Assembly (NCBI GenBank): GCA_024397875.1
Contig: CP073344.1
Coordinates: forward strand, 487,001 to 551,000
Source: Amphritea atlantica
GTDB taxonomy: Bacteria; Pseudomonadota; Gammaproteobacteria; Pseudomonadales; Balneatricaceae
Direction of reading: 5' to 3'
DNA: 64,000 nucleotides
In this document: piece by piece, positions 57,085-64,000 of the stretch
How positions within the stretch are numbered: the stretch's first letter is position 1
Layout: each line of letters begins with the position of its first letter
Notes under the pieces: generated by a model
Database searches by the model: none
The model's input: only the letters and a program-made list of their open reading frames with translations
What the model was told of the DNA's origin: nothing
Made by a program: the position numbers and the translations under genes

Positions 57085-59153
57085 GCTTGCAGACCCTTTT
57101 GGCGTGGACGCTGGGCGAAGCGTTGGTAAACAAGGGCACAGAGCAATAGGATCAAGCCCAGTATTATCTGCAAGGTGGCTGGTGTCGCAGTACCGGGAGC
57201 ATGAACTTTTTTGGCATTAGGCAGTAAGTTAGGCACTTGCGCATCTTTAGCTACGGCATGCTCAGGTTTTGAAATCTCTTTTTCAACGGCGACAAAACTG
57301 GTGAATTGCGTCACGATCTGGTTTTCAACGCCTATTTTTACAATGTCATTTTTGTACTTTGTGACGGGTTCACCATAGAGAACAGATTTTTCTATCAAAT
57401 CATTTACCTTATCCAGCGCCCAGATCTTATTAATATTCTCGGCGCTGGCTGTGCCTCCCTGTTCAACCGTCAATTGCTGTTGCCAGAGCTGACCCGCTAT
57501 CTGCCCAGTGAGTGTGACCGTGTCGATTGGCTGTTCAGACCGTGCAATCAGCATAATTGGCTCAGACACATATAGATCAGGGATATTGGCAGGATAAGAT
57601 TCTACGGTGATATCCGATGGCCATTGCGCTTTGATATCACGCATCACCGGATAACTTAGTTTTTCAAATAAGCGGGTAATCTTTGCGTTCACTTCTGATA
57701 AGTCACTGATTTGAGTCGACGTGCCTCTGCCATATTTGGCCGCGCCATGCATAAAGTGAGTGTTCGGCGCACTGCCTATACCAACAGTGAACAAACGTGC
57801 TTTACCCAGATGCTGATTGATGTAACTGAATAATGCTTTTTCATTACCCACGGAACCATCCGTAATGAAAATGATTTGACGCAGATACTCTTCATGCTCT
57901 GGCTGAGCAATCGCCCGTTTAAGAGCCCCCATCATCTCAGTCCCGCCATCAGCGTGGAGATTTTTTACAAAGGTCTGTGCCGAACGAAGGCTATCGTCCG
58001 ATACGGAATGAGAATCATCATATAACTGATTGGACTTATTATTAAATTCAATAATATTAAAACGGTCTTTACGCGATAACAGATTTAAGGCGGTCAACAA
58101 TCCATTTTTAGCCTGTTCCATTGAGCCGCCAGCCATTGATCCGGAGGTATCTATAATAAAGGTCACATCTTTTGGCAAGGTTGACACAATATTTTTTACC
58201 GGTGGATTGATCATGATTAAGTTGTAATAAGCCTCTCCCTGTTTCTCGGTGAACATAGCCGCCTGGGGAATTGAATGCGCCGCGGCTTGCCACTGCAACA
58301 ATACATCCCTGTCCATGAGTTCATCTTTATTCTGAAAACTGACCCGATAAGCCGATCCTTGCTGCTCTACTTTTATTGCATGACTGATGCTTGAAACCTT
58401 ATCCAAGGGCAGACCCGCATTCAGATGAATATCTATATCAATACGGTGCGTATCGACTCTCTTCATTCCTGTTACTTGTGGAGGTGTGATCTCTGATGCA
58501 TCTGGAACCTGATCGGTGTGTACCGCCCAACCCTGCTGTATGGTTGCTGCAACCGGTTCAGCTTGTTCGGTTAACTCGTTCAAACTAAGTTGCAGGCTTT
58601 CTCCTGGAATGTAGCGAGGCGTAAGGGTTGTGGGTAGGGATAATGAAAACACGCCGCCTTCATAATGCACTTTTTGTACCCAGGTTATTTCTGCTTTGAC
58701 TATTGATTGAGGGGCGATATTCGCCATCGACATAGCAAATAAATTGGGACGATTTTGTTCTAGTAAGCCCGCTTTTTTACCGGCTGCTTTCGCCTGTGCA
58801 AAAATCTTTTTGGCTTCCTGTTTTTCCTTGACGACACCCTGTAAAACGCGATCTTCATTTGTCAGCGTTAAGCTATCGACAACGGCATCATCTGGTAATG
58901 GAAACACATATCGGCCGTTGACCCAATTGGCGCTGGTGTTTTGAAATTCCTGAGTCAGAGTCATAGACACTACCAGACCATTAACCTGCCCTTTAATGTG
59001 ACTAGTCATTAACAGGGCCGGTTGTGAACCTTGCTGAGCATCATTAATCAATAGTTGCGGTGAAGTATCGGTGTCTTCGATGCTGGCCTGTGCGGGGGCT
59101 ATTAATAACCAGCACATCAATAGCGTTATCAGATGGGGTAGTTGCTTGTTCAT
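57081..59153 (-). CDS. Sortase target protein with VIT and VWA domains
   Basis: Marine proteobacterial sortase target protein, about 690 aa. A signal peptide (to about residue 24, ending AQA) is followed by a VIT domain (about 40-150) and a VWA domain with MIDAS motif DTSGSMAGGS. The C-terminus has the sorting layout: a motif APGTAT (an LPxTA-like variant), a hydrophobic helix and a basic tail RPRQKG. I choose ATG 59153, with AGGAGG close upstream, over the longer frame from 59198. Inter-alpha-trypsin inhibitor-like proteins of this kind are surface or periplasmic; the ligand is unknown. Confidence 0.92.
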   Translation of the reverse strand: MNKQLPHLITLLMCWLLIAPAQASIEDTDTSPQLLINDAQQGSQPALLMTSHIKGQVNGLVVSMTLTQEFQNTSANWVNGRYVFPLPDDAVVDSLTLTNEDRVLQGVVKEKQEAKKIFAQAKAAGKKAGLLEQNRPNLFAMSMANIAPQSIVKAEITWVQKVHYEGGVFSLSLPTTLTPRYIPGESLQLSLNELTEQAEPVAATIQQGWAVHTDQVPDASEITPPQVTGMKRVDTHRIDIDIHLNAGLPLDKVSSISHAIKVEQQGSAYRVSFQNKDELMDRDVLLQWQAAAHSIPQAAMFTEKQGEAYYNLIMINPPVKNIVSTLPKDVTFIIDTSGSMAGGSMEQAKNGLLTALNLLSRKDRFNIIEFNNKSNQLYDDSHSVSDDSLRSAQTFVKNLHADGGTEMMGALKRAIAQPEHEEYLRQIIFITDGSVGNEKALFSYINQHLGKARLFTVGIGSAPNTHFMHGAAKYGRGTSTQISDLSEVNAKITRLFEKLSYPVMRDIKAQWPSDITVESYPANIPDLYVSEPIMLIARSEQPIDTVTLTGQIAGQLWQQQLTVEQGGTASAENINKIWALDKVNDLIEKSVLYGEPVTKYKNDIVKIGVENQIVTQFTSFVAVEKEISKPEHAVAKDAQVPNLLPNAKKVHAPGTATPATLQIILGLILLLCALVYQRFAQRPRQKGLQA

Positions 59154-59233
59154 GTCATTCCTCCTTAAATTCGGTTGGAACAACTTTCTCAAAGCCACTT
59201 GTGATTTATGTGTGGATTATGTGTTTTTTTGAT

Positions 59234-60679
59234 TCAGCTTAACTCAGCGGGCCAGGACATTTCTGCACAGACGCCTGATACCGTATTGCTTAATTTTACT
59301 TCGCCATGGTGCAGATGCATGATTTCACGCACAAAACTCAAACCAAGCCCGGTGCTTTTACGTGCGCCATTTTTAGAATGTAATGAGAAAAAACGCTCAA
59401 ACGCACGTTCGATCATAAAATCATCTAATTGACCTTCATTGATTGTTTTAATCTGATGCTGATTAGATTTGAGTTCATACCTAATGGTTATGTGGCCACC
59501 TTGCGGACTATTTTCCAGGGCGTTATCCAGTAGGTTGCTTATTGCTTGCTGCAACAATAATTTATCACCATGGACTATTAGTTGTTCCGATTTATCAAAA
59601 TGGATATGCAGATCATACTCACGAATAAGGGCATCATTTTCGCGTATTTTCGCGCCAATAATATCAGCTAAATCAAACGCATTAACCTCTGTCAGTGTGG
59701 TCATGTTTTCCAGCCTGGCCAGATCCAACATGCGTTCTACCAATGCCTGCATACGTGTATTTGAGGCGCAGATATTATTAATAAAACGCTTCTGTTCATC
59801 TGCAGGCATCTCTTCAGATAACAGTTCTGCCGCTGCCGCCACCGCTGTTAAGGGTGTTTTTAACTCATGAGTTAAGCCGTGGATGTAGTGTTCGACATAT
59901 TCCTTACCATCCAGTTGATCACGCATATGCGTAATCGCTGTTGCCAGGTTATCAAAACGTTTATCCATAAACGCCGGTTGGTTGCTACGCTCCCCTAAAG
60001 CCATGTTATTGGCATAATCTACCAGGCGTGAGATGGACGCAGTGAAACCACGACTCACCAAATAGCCAATCAGCATGGCCGCTGCTAAGGCAAACAGAAT
60101 GTAGGTTTTTAAGTTCTCGCTTTCGGTTGCCAGTAACTGCTCTAATGGCTTGATAGGTTTGACGACACTAAGCACGCCGACGATATCCTCTTCAATTTGA
60201 ATCGGGGCAGCAACAACCATAATTTTCTCATCAGTTTTGCTCGTTTTATCCTCATAACGAAAACTACTCCGGGCTCCATACTTACCCTCCAGGGTCAGTC
60301 TCACATCGCGCCAGGCAGAAAAATCTTCACCTTCATGTTGGCCTGTAGAATCATAGATCACTATGCCTTGCCGATTGGTGATGTAGATCTCCAGATCAAT
60401 AGCATTTTTATATAAGCTGTAGATTTGCGCCTGGATCTGGCGTTTATAGCTTTCTTCAAAAATGAGTGCAATTTCATCAGTATCCAGCACCTGATTTCGA
60501 AACTGATGCTCTAAAGACGTTGCCAGTAAGTTAGCGGTATCGACTAACACCGTTTCCGAAGATTGCTGAAATGCGGTGCTCAGTTTGTCTGTGGCTTTAT
60601 CCAGAAAAAACCAGGTCAACACACCCAGAATAATAAAAAAGACAAAAAAGGCACGCAGACTAAAGCTTATTTTTATCAT
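59234..60679 (-). CDS. creC: CreC-like sensor histidine kinase
   Basis: Membrane histidine kinase, 481 aa, close in layout to CreC. TM1 about 9-26, a periplasmic sensor domain (about 27-190), TM2 about 192-210, HAMP, the HisKA phospho-acceptor H271 in THELKTP, and an HATPase domain with NLLDNALENSP and GLGLSFVREI. The gene overlaps creB by 4 bp and lies 80 bp ahead of the sortase target, so the kinase probably controls the sortase pair. This stretch looks more AT-rich than the neighbouring genes, hinting at transfer. Confidence 0.92.
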   Translation of the reverse strand: MIKISFSLRAFFVFFIILGVLTWFFLDKATDKLSTAFQQSSETVLVDTANLLATSLEHQFRNQVLDTDEIALIFEESYKRQIQAQIYSLYKNAIDLEIYITNRQGIVIYDSTGQHEGEDFSAWRDVRLTLEGKYGARSSFRYEDKTSKTDEKIMVVAAPIQIEEDIVGVLSVVKPIKPLEQLLATESENLKTYILFALAAAMLIGYLVSRGFTASISRLVDYANNMALGERSNQPAFMDKRFDNLATAITHMRDQLDGKEYVEHYIHGLTHELKTPLTAVAAAAELLSEEMPADEQKRFINNICASNTRMQALVERMLDLARLENMTTLTEVNAFDLADIIGAKIRENDALIREYDLHIHFDKSEQLIVHGDKLLLQQAISNLLDNALENSPQGGHITIRYELKSNQHQIKTINEGQLDDFMIERAFERFFSLHSKNGARKSTGLGLSFVREIMHLHHGEVKLSNTVSGVCAEMSWPAELS

Positions 60680-61365
60680 GAAGTAGCAGCCAGTGAATAA
60701 CCAAAACCCCGATGAGTCATAATGGGTACATCAACGGCATCGATATTTTTCAGCTTATGCCGCAAACTCTTAATATGTGTATCAATCACCCGCTCATCAG
60801 ATGGGTGTTGCGATGACCATACGGCTTCTATCAATTGTCGACGGGAAAATATCTGTTGCGGATGGTTTATCAGGGTTTCGAGTAGCGAATATTCACTGCG
60901 AGTCAGCTCCAGCATTTGACCCTGGTAAGTGATTTTCATCTGCTGGCTATCTAAATTAAAGCCGTTCTTCGTCAGGTGTGTGTCAGTGTTGGGCTGCATA
61001 GCAGCCCGCTTAAGGATGTTTTTAACTCTTGCTGCCACTTCTCTGGGGCTGAACGGTTTTGTGACATAATCATCGGCACCGATCTCCAGGCCAATAATCC
61101 GGTCAATCTCTTCCGAACGGGCGGTCAAAAACATCATCGGTATCAAATAACTTTCCCGAATAGTTTTAAACAGGTCAAAACCATTACCGTCAGGCAGCCC
61201 GACATCTAAAATAGCCAGATCAACAGCAGTGGCGTTAAGTTCTATCAAAGCATTTTGGGCTGTGCTCACCCAAATAGGGTCCATACCTTCAGCTTTCAGC
61301 ACATAAATTAATGCATCGGCGATCTCTGCTTCATCTTCAACGATTAATATGGTTTTGATCATCAT
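60676..61365 (-). CDS. creB: CreB-like response regulator
   Basis: OmpR/PhoB-type response regulator, 229 aa from the ATG at 61365 (ILIVEDEAEIADAL), the same length as E. coli CreB. The phospho-acceptor is D54 in LAILDVGLPDG, with the conserved lysine in YVTKPFSPREVAAR, followed by a winged-helix DNA-binding domain (about 125-229). An upstream frame to 61419 adds 18 unconserved residues and is not favoured. I did not find a TTCAC-N6-TTCAC CreB tag upstream of the operon. Confidence 0.92.
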   Translation of the reverse strand: MMIKTILIVEDEAEIADALIYVLKAEGMDPIWVSTAQNALIELNATAVDLAILDVGLPDGNGFDLFKTIRESYLIPMMFLTARSEEIDRIIGLEIGADDYVTKPFSPREVAARVKNILKRAAMQPNTDTHLTKNGFNLDSQQMKITYQGQMLELTRSEYSLLETLINHPQQIFSRRQLIEAVWSSQHPSDERVIDTHIKSLRHKLKNIDAVDVPIMTHRGFGYSLAATS

Positions 61366-61521
61366 GCTTACTTTAAGTGGCTGCTTGAATGCAGCGAAGT
61401 ATGCCATAGTCGACTTCACCAGTTAAAGGGAACATGAGGCGGCAACTCTGATACTTGATTAAGGGAGGTAAAAGTCGGCTGTGGAACGGTAACCAAGGTC
61501 GAGCATTTCAGGGGCAAAAAC

Positions 61522-61551
61522 AAAAAAGCCAGCATCGCTGCTGGCTTTTTT
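61522..61551. terminator. Bidirectional intrinsic terminator
   Basis: AGCCAGCA pairs with TGCTGGCT around the loop TCGC (61535-61538), flanked by six A and six T. It ends transcription of the reductase gene at 61571-62332 before the creB operon. Confidence 0.93.
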
Positions 61552-61570
61552 ATGACTGAACGGTTGGGGA

Positions 61571-62332
61571 TCAGATCCGGAGTGCGCCGTCTACTTCGAT
61601 GCAACGGCCATTTACATAGTCGTTTTCCATGATGAAAGCGACAGTATTAGCGATCTCCTGTGGCTTACCCAGACGCTTGGCAGGAATGCCGGAAGCGATC
61701 TTCTCCAGTGCTTCAGGTTTCATGCTCAGAACCATCTCCGTGCCGATGTAACCCGGAGCGATAGAGGCTGCACGGATACCGTAACGCGCCAGTTCTTTAG
61801 CCCAGGTAACAGCCATTGCTTCTACGCCCGCTTTAGTTGCGGTGTAATTGGTCTGTCCCATGTTGCCGTGGCGTGAGATAGAGGAGATGTTGATGATGCA
61901 GCCTGGATTGCCCAGTTCGATCATCTTGATAGCCGCTTCACGACCACACAGGAATGTACCGGTCAGGTTAACGTCCATTACCAGGTTCCAGTTGTCCAGG
62001 CTCATTTTGCTGACAACTTCGCCATCTTTAACTTTGATGAACAGGCCGTCACGGGTGATGCCAGCGTTGTTTACCAGGCCATGCAGGGCACCAAAATCGG
62101 AGGCTACGTCGTTGAACAGCTTAACAACAGAGTCTTCATCAGAAACGTTGGCGATGTAGCCCCGGGCTTCTACGCCGAACTCCATACACAGTCCAACGGT
62201 TTCGTCCAGACCTTCCTGGTCCAGATCAGCCAGAGCCAGTTTCGCGCCTTTCTCTGCCAGTTCCAGTGCCATTGCACGACCCAGACCACGGCCGCCACCA
62301 GTAATAACGATTACTTTATCTTTCAGTTCCAT
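61571..62332 (-). CDS. SDR family 3-oxoacyl reductase (FabG-like)
   Basis: Classical short-chain dehydrogenase, 253 aa. NAD(P) motif TGGGRGLG (11-18), NNAGI (about 88-92), catalytic serine in INISSIS (150-151), Y163 and K167 (NYTATKAG). It is annotated FabG4-like by pattern; it is a stand-alone gene and the main fabG of fatty acid synthesis is probably elsewhere with fabD/acpP. Possible roles are acetoacetyl-CoA or 3-oxoacyl reduction. Confidence 0.88.
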   Translation of the reverse strand: MELKDKVIVITGGGRGLGRAMALELAEKGAKLALADLDQEGLDETVGLCMEFGVEARGYIANVSDEDSVVKLFNDVASDFGALHGLVNNAGITRDGLFIKVKDGEVVSKMSLDNWNLVMDVNLTGTFLCGREAAIKMIELGNPGCIINISSISRHGNMGQTNYTATKAGVEAMAVTWAKELARYGIRAASIAPGYIGTEMVLSMKPEALEKIASGIPAKRLGKPQEIANTVAFIMENDYVNGRCIEVDGALRI

Positions 62333-62755
62333 CAGTTTTACTACCTTATCTTCTATATTTTATTTTCTTTTTATAATAGCTGTTTTTGTGCGTTGCAAAA
62401 TGCTTAGCATAAGAACTTATAACGCTTCTGCAAAAAAGTCTACTGCCTAAAAGGGTTATTGTTTAAAGTTCATAATAAACAATGGCTTATATTATCAACT
62501 CCGTGTCCTTTTTTGCTTAAGTGTATGATTATAAAGAATTAATTTGTGCAGGAATTAGTGGTTCTTTTTGTAGTTATTTAGTCGTAATGCTGCAAATGCG
62601 GATTGATTTTATGGGGTTGAAAAAAGTGAAACAGTCCCTAACTATATTGAATGTTAGATGTTTTTTTAATCAGACTCCCCGAATGGCAAAAATGAGCGGG
62701 GAGTAGCCTTGTTGAACTGTGCAGATGTGGTTGTCTGACTCAGGACTGGAGCTAT
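62333..62755. other. AT-rich divergent intergenic region
   Basis: About 420 bp between the SDR gene and fxsA, plainly AT-rich. It contains a 61-codon open frame at 62521-62706 without a recognisable product, which I do not call, and a perfect 8-bp inverted repeat ACTCCCCG/CGGGGAGT at 62674-62681 and 62697-62704. Promoters for both flanking genes are expected here. Confidence 0.55.
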
Positions 62756-63238
62756 ATGCGCTTTCTTTTACTGTTATTTATTATCATCCCTGTGATTGAG
62801 ATCACCGTGTTGATCAATGTGGGTCAGGCGATTGGCGCCTGGTATACCGTAGGGCTGGTGCTTTTATCGGCTTTTATTGGCGTCAATATGCTGCGCTATC
62901 AGGGGTTGTCGACACTGGCCCGGGCTCAGCAACGGATGAATGCCGGGCAGATACCTGGAAACGAAATGGTTGAGGGGATTGTGCTGGCGGTGGGGGGGGC
63001 GCTTCTGTTAACGCCGGGCTTTGTTACTGACGTAATCGGCTTTCTCTGTCTTATCCCTTACACCCGTAAAGCGCTTGCCCGGCAGGTCATGAGCCGTTTT
63101 ACTGTGGTGGCTATGTCTCATCGGCAAAGTGGTGTTGAGCCGGAGGATTCAATTTATCACCGACAGCATCCCCCCGGCTCCCGGGATACCGACCAGAATG
63201 GCGATATCATCGACGGTGACTTCCGCCGCGAAGATTAA
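62756..63238 (+). CDS. fxsA: FxsA family membrane protein
   Basis: 160-aa cytoplasmic membrane protein of the FxsA family; overproduction of the E. coli protein lifts F-plasmid exclusion of phage T7. Three to four hydrophobic segments (about 1-20, 28-46, 75-100), including IVLAVGGALLLTPGFVTD, precede a hydrophilic tail. Its place upstream of groESL is conserved in gammaproteobacteria. Confidence 0.93.
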   Translation: MRFLLLLFIIIPVIEITVLINVGQAIGAWYTVGLVLLSAFIGVNMLRYQGLSTLARAQQRMNAGQIPGNEMVEGIVLAVGGALLLTPGFVTDVIGFLCLIPYTRKALARQVMSRFTVVAMSHRQSGVEPEDSIYHRQHPPGSRDTDQNGDIIDGDFRRED

Positions 63239-63257
63239 AAATATTTTTGCCCGGGTG

Positions 63258-63284
63258 TTGAAATGTTTTTTGCTGCCCCCATTT
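63258..63284 (+). promoter_or_regulatory. Sigma-32 heat-shock promoter of groESL
   Basis: TTGAAA at 63258-63263 and CCCCATTT at 63277-63284 are separated by 13 bp, matching the E. coli sigma-32 consensus (CTTGAAA, N11-16, CCCCATNT). It lies about 95 bp ahead of groES. Confidence 0.88.
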
Positions 63285-63379
63285 AGTGAGTCATCCAAGG
63301 ATTTGTAGCCACTTCGAGTGACTGCATTTTATACAACAAAACTGACTTTTTTTGATCAACGGATCAGGAGAGAGATTCA

Positions 63380-63673
63380 ATGAAAATTCGTCCACTTCAC
63401 GACCGTGTGGTTGTTCGCCGTAAAGAAGAAGAAGCAACGACTGCCAGTGGTATCGTGCTGCCAGGTTCTGCTGCTGAAAAGCCTAACCAGGGTGAAGTTC
63501 TCGCTGTAGGTACTGGTCGTATTACCAGCACCGGTGAAGTTCAGGCACTGGCTGTTAAGGTTGGTGACACTGTACTGTTTGGTCAGTATGCCGGTTCTAA
63601 CACCGTTAAAATTGATGGTGAAGAGCTGCTGATCATGAATGAAAGCGATATATACGGTGTGCTGGAAAGCTGA
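63380..63673 (+). CDS. groS: Co-chaperonin GroES
   Basis: 10-kDa lid of the GroEL chaperonin, 97 aa. The start [18 protein letters not shown], the mobile loop region (about 16-33, [11 protein letters not shown]) and the C-terminal strand [10 protein letters not shown] are typical. AGGAGAGAG lies 8 bases upstream. Followed by groEL after 58 bp. Confidence 0.98.
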   Translation: MKIRPLHDRVVVRRKEEEATTASGIVLPGSAAEKPNQGEVLAVGTGRITSTGEVQALAVKVGDTVLFGQYAGSNTVKIDGEELLIMNESDIYGVLES

Positions 63674-63704
63674 GTTCAGTTCTCCGGTAAGAATTTCTGA
63701 TTGA

Positions 63705-64000
<296 letters not shown>

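Noticed and set aside
61571..62332. SDR gene as a part of the APE cluster
   Set aside because: It is separated by the sortase operon and a strong terminator, and the cluster already has its own ketoreductase.
62521..62706. 61-codon open frame before fxsA
   Set aside because: AT-rich, no ribosome binding site and ends inside an inverted repeat; probably chance.

Overview
The window reads as a chromosome segment of a marine gammaproteobacterium, probably of the Oceanospirillales type (Amphritea/Neptunomonas-like). This is inferred from gene content: gene order follows Pseudomonas and E. coli in the housekeeping blocks, while a class GN (marine proteobacterial) sortase system, an aryl polyene cluster and an AcuI-type acrylyl-CoA reductase point to a marine heterotroph. 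No rRNA, tRNA, CRISPR array, insertion sequence or prophage was seen.

Layout. 1-7060: maf, rng, yhdP on the plus strand, facing darP(yjgA). 7080-16500: a long minus-strand block with mgtE, the nitrogen-PTS and sigma-54 genes (ptsO, rapZ, ptsN, hpf, rpoN), the LPS transport genes (lptB, lptA, lptC), the Kdo genes (kdsC, kdsD) and yrbG. 16750-23470: divergent plus-strand block mlaFEDCB, ibaG, murA, hisG, hisD. 23540-29710: degS, a Nif3-like gene, zapG(yhcB), a FadR-type regulator divergent from acuI with two identical operator repeats between them, and nnrS. 29850-33830: a vitamin B12 acquisition set (B12-binding-like protein, adenosyltransferase, btuB) with a cobalamin riboswitch ahead of btuB and an unusual small cysteine-rich periplasmic protein. 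33930-39100: ppk2, panE, yajQ, ampG, add.

39100-61550 is an accessory block. It opens with an AT-rich intergenic island carrying a perfect 15-bp inverted repeat and an orphan hydrolase. It then holds a complete aryl polyene (APE) pigment cluster (40515-56410): two minus-strand genes (an ApeA-like exported protein and a phosphopantetheinyl transferase) divergent from a plus-strand operon of about 17 tightly overlapping genes. The operon encodes a chain-length factor, acyltransferase, two ACPs, a fused aryl-ACP ligase/dehydratase, a glycosyltransferase and a separate LpxL-type acyltransferase, a thioesterase, a LolA-like carrier, an MMPL exporter, a halogenase-like flavoprotein, a DUF3261-type lipoprotein, two ketosynthases, a second dehydratase and a ketoreductase. 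Together these would build an aryl-capped polyene on ACP, attach it to a lipid and move it to the outer membrane. Next to it, reading the other way, is a four-gene operon: CreB/CreC-like two-component system, a VIT/VWA surface protein with a C-terminal sorting signal, and its dedicated class GN sortase.

61570-64000 returns to core genes: an SDR reductase, fxsA, groES and the start of groEL behind a recognisable sigma-32 promoter. The most notable items are the halogenase-like enzyme and domain rearrangements in the APE cluster, the sortase/target/CreBC operon, the duplicated FadR-family operator, and the mirror-symmetric cysteine protein.
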